NCBI GenBank assembly: GCA_910588645.1
Contig: CAJUOY010000012.1
Coordinates: forward strand, 1-57,375
Direction: 5' to 3'
Length of the DNA: 57,375 nucleotides
Source: an uncultured Christensenellaceae bacterium
GTDB taxonomy: Bacteria; Bacillota; Clostridia; Christensenellales; Borkfalkiaceae
The stretch's first letter is position 1. The number at the start of each line of letters is the position of its first letter. The notes beneath the pieces are model-generated. The model was given only the letters and a program-made list of their open reading frames with translations. It was not told the origin of the DNA and searched no databases. A program made the position numbers and the translations under genes. This document shows, piece after piece, positions 25,179 to 31,815 of this stretch.

Positions 25179-26739
25179 TACCGTCACCTCCGAATCCGAG
25201 CGGATGAACACCCGCTCGCTTGTTTAAAAATTTTTCCACCCTTTCCAACGTCACTTTGGCAACTTTGCCGCGCGGCAAAGTCTGGAAAGTTCTGTTCAAA
25301 GCGTCTATCGCAGTATCTATATCCGACTCCGCCAACTTTTCCGTAACCGTTCTCTCAAACGAAACGCCGTCAAATCCGAACACCTTACCGTTGCCGTCCG
25401 CTTCCCTGGCAATTACCGTCTTTTTTTCCGTCTTGGAAAGGGGAGCCGCCTTGACTACGGTGCAATACTTACAGAGAACGGCGGCGTTTCTTTCGTCCGC
25501 TATACAGACGGGAAGCACGCCGGAAAGATCTAAGCTCACTCCCTGATCGACCTTATAATTTTTGCGGCGATCCCCTTTCAGAAATTCTATTACGGTGTGC
25601 AGACTGTTTTCACCGATTACCCCTTTAAGCTCGAATATAACCGCGTTAGGTTTATTCTCTTTCAAGGCGGCGATAAACGCGCTGCTTCTGCCATCCAACA
25701 TTCCGCCGGCAACGTCGAACTTAATGACGTTGCAGTCTTTAAGACTATTTTTTATAGCTTTGTAATAGTCGTTTAAAAGATAATTTTCATCGCAGGATAT
25801 GCACAGCGGACGGTAAAACCATTCCGAAGCGAGACAGGCGTTGGAGAGCGCAACGTCAATATCTTTCTTTTCCTTTAAACGATTGCAAAAAGACGTCTCC
25901 ACGCTTACTTCGCGCACTCCGAAAGGAGTAACGTTGAGTGGCAAGGAAGATACGGCGGAAAGATATTCCTTACTTTCCGAAAAAATTATCTTTTGCTTAT
26001 CCGCAATATTCAGCCCTGCACAATTAATTACCCTAGAAAGTTTGAAATTGTATTTTTCCCTCGAAGCAATCCCTCTCTCGAAACATTTTTCCAATAAACT
26101 TACCGTCAAATCTTCCTCGGGTTGAACGACGACGCGCCTTGCAAGCGTTTCCGCCGCAGAAACGTACGGTGTGTGTTTCAACACGCTGTAAATTTTATCG
26201 ATATAGTTTTGCGCGTTTTGCCCGTCGTATTTCAGACAGACGACGGCCGCCTCCACGCAGTTCCACTTTACGGCGCGCTTTAAATAGCCGAGCCCCTCCT
26301 CCCTGCTCTTTTCCAGTCCCAAACCTTCATAGAGCGCAACGCCGTAAGCAGTCATCGCGGGAACTATCCCGCGGTTTGCGGCGGAAGAAATACCGAGTAT
26401 TTTTTCAGAATCGGCGGCGTACGGAAGCGCAAGTTTAAGATCGCTTATGCTTATGAGCGCCTTGCCTTTGACCGCGATTATATCCTCTGTTTCGGGCACG
26501 GCAAGCCAATCCGGTTCACCGAAATGAAGGGCGTTCACGCGTGAGCGTATACAGAACTTCTTTGCCGAGTCCATATCGCAAACCTCCCGCGAAGCGCACA
26601 TGGCGTACAACTCCTCCGCGTTTTCCACAGCGAACATATCGGCAAGCGCAGAAAACAGCTCTTTGCCGCCGCAACCGGGAATAAGCGCGTCGGCAGTAAA
26701 ATATAAATTCAACATTGCATTCTTCAAAAAATCGTTCAT
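25168..26739 (-). CDS. Sel1-repeat protein with degenerate Lon-like AAA+ module
   Basis: I do not recognise this 523-residue protein as a named family. Residues ~120-160 look like a Sel1 repeat (MTAYGVALYEGLGLEKSREE, then GYLKRAVKWNCVEA). Residues ~300-445 read like an AAA+ core of the Lon/ClpX kind: a strand where Walker A should be (RPLCISCDENY), a Walker-B-like strand NAVIFELKGV without the acidic pair, and a sensor-1-like VSLDLSGVLPVCIADERN followed by PLSKTEKKTVI. The P-loop lysine is absent, so it should not hydrolyse ATP. GAGGTG lies 5 bases before the ATG. It is the first gene of the operon and may be a scaffold or adaptor. Confidence 0.65.
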   Translation of the reverse strand: MNDFLKNAMLNLYFTADALIPGCGGKELFSALADMFAVENAEELYAMCASREVCDMDSAKKFCIRSRVNALHFGEPDWLAVPETEDIIAVKGKALISISDLKLALPYAADSEKILGISSAANRGIVPAMTAYGVALYEGLGLEKSREEGLGYLKRAVKWNCVEAAVVCLKYDGQNAQNYIDKIYSVLKHTPYVSAAETLARRVVVQPEEDLTVSLLEKCFERGIASREKYNFKLSRVINCAGLNIADKQKIIFSESKEYLSAVSSLPLNVTPFGVREVSVETSFCNRLKEKKDIDVALSNACLASEWFYRPLCISCDENYLLNDYYKAIKNSLKDCNVIKFDVAGGMLDGRSSAFIAALKENKPNAVIFELKGVIGENSLHTVIEFLKGDRRKNYKVDQGVSLDLSGVLPVCIADERNAAVLCKYCTVVKAAPLSKTEKKTVIAREADGNGKVFGFDGVSFERTVTEKLAESDIDTAIDALNRTFQTLPRGKVAKVTLERVEKFLNKRAGVHPLGFGGDGNDG

Positions 26740-26769
26740 CGTACACCTCGCTTGTTTTTAATCGAAAGG

Positions 26770-26815
26770 ATTATACAATAAAACGACAGCGGTTTTGTCA
26801 TTTTTTCCGTGACAA
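26770..26815 (-). promoter_or_regulatory. Promoter and shared motif upstream of the FtsZ-like operon
   Basis: On the minus strand TATAAT (26770-26775) has no good -35 box. In its place is a motif starting TTGTCAC and ending GAC (26797-26815). TTGTCA and TGACAA at 26795-26815 also form an inverted repeat around 9 bases. A nearly identical motif occurs at the same spacing before the next operon. Confidence 0.65.
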
Positions 26816-26844
26816 TAAAAAGCGGCGGAGAAAAATCTCCGCCG
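26816..26844 (-). terminator. Terminator of the 247-residue HTH gene
   Basis: A 9-bp stem CGGCGGAGA/TCTCCGCCG followed on the minus strand by TTTTTA lies just past the gene at 26861, separating it from the FtsZ-like operon. Confidence 0.85.
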
Positions 26845-26860
26845 TAAATTTTATACGTAA

Positions 26861-27604
26861 TTAAAAGGCGTCGCCGTCCGCAACCGAGCGGTTGAAAGCA
26901 AGCGTCTTTTGCCCCAATTCTTCAAGCAATACGTTTATATCGAATATGCTGTAAATCTTATTCTCTATCGCATATGTTAGAATTAAATCGAATTTCCCGT
27001 TTGTTCTCGAATACCCCGCGCTGAAAAGCAGTTCGTCCGCCTCGTCGATGTCAAGCCTTAAACCTATTATTACGTTCCATACGGTGGACTTTTTCAAGCC
27101 CTTGCATCTGGGATCTGTAATGCGGGAAAAGTCCTGTCTGCTCAGCTTGGCCGCTTTATACACCTCTGGCGCGGTCAGCCCCTTTTCGCCCATAAACTGA
27201 TATACCGTATCTCCGAAAGTTTTATCGCTTGCGTGCGCTTTTACAAAGTCGAAAACCTTTTTAAGTTCGTCATCGAAATCAATACCGTGGAGAACTTCGC
27301 CGCAATTCTTTAAAGCCTTTTCGCCCGGGCCGTCCGAATAAACGGAGCAAGAACTCATCTTGTTGCAGAATACGTAAAGCTTTTGTCTGGAAACTTCGGC
27401 CGAATTTTCGAAACTGCGCACGACCGACAAAATATCCTCGGACGAACCCTCCGAAAAATCGTCGGAATACGAGGCTATTATTTCTTCAAGCTTTTTTCGT
27501 CCTGAAAGCTCCAAGTCGATTTCGTCGTCTTCGTCGTAGAGACGGTCGACGTAAGCCTTTAAATCCGCAAGCTGTCCCATCTGACGGGGTGTAAGTTGTG
27601 TCAT
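26861..27604 (-). CDS. Helix-turn-helix-like protein, macro-domain-associated C-terminus
   Basis: The 247-residue product has an unrecognised, partly helical N-terminal half. Residues ~130-235 (TFGDTVYQFMGEKGLTAPEV, DFSRITDPRCKGLKKSTVWN, ADELLFSAGYSRTNGKFDLI, then YSIFDINVLL) match a domain I know as the C-terminal partner of macro-domain and related clostridial signalling proteins. Its core is XRE-like, so it probably binds DNA or a protein partner. I chose the ATG at 27604 because AGGAG lies 6 bases upstream. It has its own terminator and promoter, but shares an upstream motif with the FtsZ-like operon, so it may regulate that operon. Confidence 0.65.
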   Translation of the reverse strand: MTQLTPRQMGQLADLKAYVDRLYDEDDEIDLELSGRKKLEEIIASYSDDFSEGSSEDILSVVRSFENSAEVSRQKLYVFCNKMSSCSVYSDGPGEKALKNCGEVLHGIDFDDELKKVFDFVKAHASDKTFGDTVYQFMGEKGLTAPEVYKAAKLSRQDFSRITDPRCKGLKKSTVWNVIIGLRLDIDEADELLFSAGYSRTNGKFDLILTYAIENKIYSIFDINVLLEELGQKTLAFNRSVADGDAF

Positions 27605-27633
27605 ATTCTCTCCTTTGCAATTCTTCTTAATAA

Positions 27634-27678
27634 ATGATAACACATAAAATGAACTTAGCGTCGCTTTTTTTGTGACAA
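27634..27678 (-). promoter_or_regulatory. Promoter and shared motif upstream of the HTH gene
   Basis: On the minus strand TTGTCAC...GAC (27660-27678) lies 39 bases before a TATCAT -10-like box (27634-27639). This matches the arrangement before the FtsZ-like operon: 15 of 19 motif positions are identical. Confidence 0.55.
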
Positions 27679-27680
27679 AT

Positions 27681-27710
27681 AAAATTCCGACGCAAATATC
27701 TACGTCGGAA
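27681..27710 (-). terminator. Terminator of purA-galE
   Basis: An 8-bp stem TTCCGACG/CGTCGGAA followed on the minus strand by TTTTATTTG, placed 8 bases after the galE stop. Confidence 0.8.
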
Positions 27711-27717
27711 ATTATAA

Positions 27718-28731
27718 TTAGCCTTTATAACCGTTGGGATTTTTAGTCTGCCAATTCCAAAGCGAGGCACACATTTCGTCTATCCCGAGCTTAGCTTCCC
27801 AACCGAGCTCCCTCTTAGCCTTGCCTGCGTCGGCATAGCACTCCGCTATGTCTCCCGCGCGGCGGGGTTTAACGCTGTAAGGGAGCGGATGCCCGCACGC
27901 CTTTTCAAAAGCGCGGATAACTTCGAGCACGCTGTATCCGACGCCCGTCCCGAGATTATAGGTATATACCCCCGACTTTGTAAGCTTCTCTATTGCCGCA
28001 ACGTGTCCCTTTGCAAGATCTACCACGTGGATGTAATCTCTCACTCCCGTACCGTCTCGGGTGGGATAATCGTCTCCGAAAACGCCCACTTCATTCAACT
28101 CGCCTATTGCGACCTTTGCGATATAGGGAGTAAGATTATTGGGTATTCCCTTGGGATCCTCGCCGATAAGCCCGCTCTCGTGTGCGCCTACGGGATTGAA
28201 GTATCTCAGAAGAACTACAGTCCATTCGCCGTCCGACTTATAGACGTCGTTAAGCATAATTTCCTGAAAATATTTGCTTGTGCCGTAAGGGTTGGTAGTA
28301 CCGCCCGTTTTGCTGAGTTCGTCCAAAGGAAGCTTTTCAGGCGTGCCGTAAACAGTTGCCGATGAGGAAAAAACTATTTTCTTACAGCCGTGCTTGCGCA
28401 TAGACTGCAATAAAACGAGCGTTCCGCCCAAATTGTTGTCGTAATACTCGACGGGCTTTTCACAGCTTTCACCGACCGCTTTAAGTCCGGCAAAGTGAAT
28501 TACGCTGTCTATCTTGTGTTCAGTGAAAATTTTATCCAACAGAGCGGAATCACGCACGTCGCCTTCGTACAAATAAACTTTTTTACCGCAAATCTCTTCG
28601 ATCCTCTTTACGCTCTCGGAACAGGAATTGCAGAAATTATCTATAATGACTGCTTCGTGTCCGCTATTAATAAGTTCGACGCAGGTATGCGATCCGATAT
28701 AACCTGCTCCGCCCGTTACTAAAATTTTCAT
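27718..28731 (-). CDS. galE: UDP-glucose 4-epimerase GalE
   Basis: The 337-residue short-chain-dehydrogenase-family enzyme interconverts UDP-glucose and UDP-galactose. The NAD site GGAGYIGSH is at residues 7-15, the catalytic Ser region is SSSATVYG, and the Tyr-Lys pair is in YGTSK. Length and the C-terminal RAGDIAECYAD segment are typical of GalE. It starts 15 bases after purA and shares its transcript. It supplies galactose for surface glycans or feeds galactose into central metabolism. Confidence 0.93.
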   Translation of the reverse strand: MKILVTGGAGYIGSHTCVELINSGHEAVIIDNFCNSCSESVKRIEEICGKKVYLYEGDVRDSALLDKIFTEHKIDSVIHFAGLKAVGESCEKPVEYYDNNLGGTLVLLQSMRKHGCKKIVFSSSATVYGTPEKLPLDELSKTGGTTNPYGTSKYFQEIMLNDVYKSDGEWTVVLLRYFNPVGAHESGLIGEDPKGIPNNLTPYIAKVAIGELNEVGVFGDDYPTRDGTGVRDYIHVVDLAKGHVAAIEKLTKSGVYTYNLGTGVGYSVLEVIRAFEKACGHPLPYSVKPRRAGDIAECYADAGKAKRELGWEAKLGIDEMCASLWNWQTKNPNGYKG

Positions 28732-28746
28732 AATTTACCTTTTAAA

Positions 28747-30027
28747 TCAATACATTTCTATGCAGGCGTCACGCTCGGCTCCCACCGAAACGTATTTAAT
28801 CCTGCAACCGCAAAGCCTTTCCAAAAGACGTATGTATTCAATGGCTTCTTTGGGAAGATCTTCCTTCTTTCTGCAAGCCGTCAAATCGCGTTTCCAGCCC
28901 TTGACTTTTTCGAATACGGGTTTACACTCGTCCAAAACGTCCGTAAAGGGGAACTCGTCTATAACTTTTCCGTGAAGATTGTAGTGCGTGCAAATCTCTA
29001 TTTCGTCGTAATCGTCCAAAACGTCAAGCTTTGTAAGAGCTATTTCGTCCGCGCCCTGACAACGAATACCGTACTTGGAAGCGACAACGTCGAAGGGGCC
29101 TACTCTTCTGGGCCTGCCGGTCGCCGCGCCGTATTCGCCGCCCAATTCGCGCAGACGGTCGGCCTTTTTACCGGAATATTCACAGGTAAAGGGACCTGCG
29201 CCGACGCAGCTGGAATAAGCCTTCATAATACCTATGGAATTAGTAAGTTTGAGATTGGGAACGCCCGCGCCTATGGGAGCGTAGGCCGCAATCGTCGACG
29301 ACGACGAGGTATAGGGAACTATGCCGTAATCTATGTCGCGCAAAGCGCCGAGCTGAGCTTCGAACATTATGTTCTTGCCCTCTTTGGAAGCTTTGTCGAG
29401 ATAGAGACCGGTATCGGTAACGAACTGAGCAAGCTGCTTGCCGTAAGTCTCGAAGTAGTCTATGACTTCATCCACCGTTACGGGCTTGAAGCCGTATGCG
29501 CGGATAGTCATATTTTTCCAGGCGACTATATCGGGTACGCGCTTGTAGAGAAGATCGGTATTCAAAAGCTCGCCCATGCGGAAAGCTTTTTTCATATATT
29601 TATCTGCATAGACGGGGGCAATTCCGCGGCGGGTAGAACCGTAAGGTTTGCCTGTAGCCTTGGCAAGGCGATCCTCTTCCATTTCGTCCTGCAAAACGTT
29701 GTAGGGCATCGTTATAATTGCTTTATCGCTGATTTTAAGATTTTCGGGCGTTATGGATATGCCGCCGTCGATAAGCCTTTGCATTTCTCCGCAGAGGTGT
29801 TTAAGGTCTATTACCATACCGCACCCGAGAACGTTGACAACGTTTTCACGCAGTATTCCCGAAGGCAATAAATTCAAAATGAATTTGCCCCGTTCGTTGA
29901 TAACGGTATGTCCCGCATTGTTACCGCCCTGATAGCGGCACACAACGTCGTATTTTTCGGAGAGAAGGTCAACCATTCTCCCTTTGCCTTCGTCACCCCA
30001 GTTAATTCCGCAGATACTCGTTAACAT
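28747..30027 (-). CDS. purA: Adenylosuccinate synthetase PurA
   Basis: The 426-residue enzyme joins IMP and aspartate using GTP, the first step to AMP. The N-terminal GTP loop reads GINWGDEGKGR (residues 7-17), with catalytic Asp in that loop and His in NNAGHTV. RRGIAPVYADK and the C-terminal LTKLDVLDDYDEIEIC base-recognition segment are also present. Full length. GGAGGG lies upstream of the ATG. It is first in a purA-galE operon whose promoter overlaps the end of the ClC gene. Confidence 0.96.
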   Translation of the reverse strand: MLTSICGINWGDEGKGRMVDLLSEKYDVVCRYQGGNNAGHTVINERGKFILNLLPSGILRENVVNVLGCGMVIDLKHLCGEMQRLIDGGISITPENLKISDKAIITMPYNVLQDEMEEDRLAKATGKPYGSTRRGIAPVYADKYMKKAFRMGELLNTDLLYKRVPDIVAWKNMTIRAYGFKPVTVDEVIDYFETYGKQLAQFVTDTGLYLDKASKEGKNIMFEAQLGALRDIDYGIVPYTSSSSTIAAYAPIGAGVPNLKLTNSIGIMKAYSSCVGAGPFTCEYSGKKADRLRELGGEYGAATGRPRRVGPFDVVASKYGIRCQGADEIALTKLDVLDDYDEIEICTHYNLHGKVIDEFPFTDVLDECKPVFEKVKGWKRDLTACRKKEDLPKEAIEYIRLLERLCGCRIKYVSVGAERDACIEMY

Positions 30028-30083
30028 AGTACCCTCCGTATAAAATGTTCGTGCGTTCGGTCGTCCGGGCGCACACCCTGTAT

Positions 30084-30112
30084 ATTATAGCTCAACATAT
30101 ACTCTAAGTCAA
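30084..30112 (-). promoter_or_regulatory. Promoter of purA-galE
   Basis: On the minus strand TTGACT (30107-30112), 17 bases, TATAAT (30084-30089). The -35 box overlaps the stop codon of the ClC gene, and no terminator is visible between the two genes. Confidence 0.85.
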
Positions 30113-31737
30113 GTATTATTTTCGTTATCGGAAATCTGTTTACCCGCGAGCGATTCCAGATATTTTGCGGTATCGTCCGCGCTGTCCGTCTCGCATTCGA
30201 AAACTATGGTGTCGTTCTCGTGAAGTACCGTTTCTCCGTCGGGAACGGCAGCCGCGCCATCCGGAGTTATACGCGAAACGACAAGACCGTTTGTAGGCCA
30301 TATAACATCGCGCACCGTCATTCCCGCTATCTTTGCGCCTTCCGCAATGCGCAGGGTAAAACTCATCTTTTCAACGCCGCTGTACAATCCCTCTTCGGCA
30401 ATGTATCCGTGAAGGTTCTTTTCGTAAATGGGCTCGGTCTTGAACAGATGTCCGACAATAAATCCTATTGCTATGCCCAAAATTGCCGGCAGCATATTTG
30501 CAAAACTTCCCGTAAGCTCGAATACCATAACTATTCCCGTTATGGGAGCCTTGACTATGCAGGTAAAGAATACCGCCATACATATTATTACAAAGTAATC
30601 TCCGCAAGCAGCAGGCATCCCCGCCATTTGGAAGAGCTGCGACAGTATTGCGCCTATGCCCGCGCCGATTGCAAGCATAGGTATGAATACGCCGCACGGC
30701 ACCCCGCAACCCATAGTCATTACCGCCGTTATAAAACGGATAATAACTATTATTATAAGGCTTGCTATCAGGCTTAAACCGAACACGCCGCCGACTGATA
30801 TTTCTTTAAGACCGCCCTGCGTCGTCAAAGCCTCTATAAACGAATGTCCGCCTCCGAGCGAATATATAGTTATAAGTCCGAACGCGCCTGCGAGAGTAAA
30901 AGGGATTATGTACTTGCCCGCACCCTTTAAAAAAGTGATCTTTTTAAAGAGCTTCTTTGATAGGAATACGAGATGATAAAATCCTATGCCGCACACCGAA
31001 GTGATGATCGCCGCAACGGCGAGATACAGGTATGACAACGCGTTGAAGTCCGCAAATACAAATCCGTGGAAAGCAAAGCCTACCGAATAATCCAATGCGG
31101 GACGGATAGCGTTCCTCGTCACCAGCGCGGTAACAACGCTTATGGTAGCGCAGATAAACACTTGCGGCGAAAAGGAATGAAAGGCCTCCTCCATTGCGAA
31201 CACCACGCCCGTTATGGGCGCGTTGAATGCGACCGCAAGGCCCGCGCTTGCGCCGCTTGCTATCTGCAAACGCCTGACCATCATATTTCTTCTGCAAATC
31301 ACTCCGACGGCCGAACCGCAGCAACCGCCCAATTCGAGCGAAGGTCCCTCCGCTCCCGCGGGATAGCCCATAAACACGCAGGCAAGCGACGCAGCGAACA
31401 TCGAGCACATCGTCACGTACCATTTGAATTTAACGACTCCGCGCGCCGCGCCTTCGATTTGGGGAATACCGCTTCCGCGGATCATAGGTACGAAGCGCAC
31501 TACGGTGCCTATTACCACCGCGCCTGCGGCAAGGCCTACGAACAACAGCGGAATAAACGCGGGATTGTTGAATAACAGCGTATACAGATCAGCGGATTTT
31601 TCCTCGCCTATGGACATAAGGATATTGTAAAACGTGATAAGCACGCCAGCAAATAACCCCGTCAATACGCTCATACAGAACATATTCAGCGCGTTTTCCT
31701 TTAACGCGTTCAGATTCTTTTTTAATTTAGTATTCAT
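30109..31737 (-). CDS. ClC-family chloride channel/antiporter with TrkA_C domain
   Basis: This ~542-residue membrane protein has the ClC ion-path motifs GSGIPQ and GAEGPSLELGG, the second holding the gating glutamate but with Ala in place of the usual Arg. A third motif is GVFIPMLAIGAGIG. About ten membrane helices fill residues ~15-430. The C-terminal ~75 residues form a TrkA_C/RCK_C ligand domain (GMTVRDVIWPTNGLVVSRI, then ETVLHENDTIVFECE) in place of CBS domains. I chose the ATG at 31737; its promoter leaves almost no leader. It probably exchanges chloride for protons or carries fluoride/chloride; the direction cannot be read. Confidence 0.9.
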   Translation of the reverse strand: MNTKLKKNLNALKENALNMFCMSVLTGLFAGVLITFYNILMSIGEEKSADLYTLLFNNPAFIPLLFVGLAAGAVVIGTVVRFVPMIRGSGIPQIEGAARGVVKFKWYVTMCSMFAASLACVFMGYPAGAEGPSLELGGCCGSAVGVICRRNMMVRRLQIASGASAGLAVAFNAPITGVVFAMEEAFHSFSPQVFICATISVVTALVTRNAIRPALDYSVGFAFHGFVFADFNALSYLYLAVAAIITSVCGIGFYHLVFLSKKLFKKITFLKGAGKYIIPFTLAGAFGLITIYSLGGGHSFIEALTTQGGLKEISVGGVFGLSLIASLIIIVIIRFITAVMTMGCGVPCGVFIPMLAIGAGIGAILSQLFQMAGMPAACGDYFVIICMAVFFTCIVKAPITGIVMVFELTGSFANMLPAILGIAIGFIVGHLFKTEPIYEKNLHGYIAEEGLYSGVEKMSFTLRIAEGAKIAGMTVRDVIWPTNGLVVSRITPDGAAAVPDGETVLHENDTIVFECETDSADDTAKYLESLAGKQISDNENNT

Positions 31738-31745
31738 ACTTGCAT

Positions 31746-31774
31746 AATATAACACTTTTATAAAAAATTGTCAA
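31746..31774 (-). promoter_or_regulatory. Promoter of the ClC gene, nearly leaderless
   Basis: On the minus strand TTGACA (31769-31774), 17 bases, TATATT (31746-31751). Only 8 bases separate the -10 box from the ATG, so the mRNA should begin 0-3 bases before the start codon. The -35 box overlaps the T-run of the upstream terminator. Confidence 0.8.
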
Positions 31775-31804
31775 AAAAACTCTCGGATAAATCCAAGAGT
31801 TTTT
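31774..31804 (-). terminator. Terminator of glutamine synthetase III
   Basis: A stem with one mismatch (aaaaactctcgga/tccaagagttttt), followed on the minus strand by a run of Ts, lies 12 bases past the stop at 31816. Confidence 0.8.
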
Positions 31805-31815
31805 AACTTCTTTAA

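Noticed and set aside
28972..29871. A 299-codon rightward frame opposite purA
   Set aside because: Antisense shadow of purA, whose motifs are complete.
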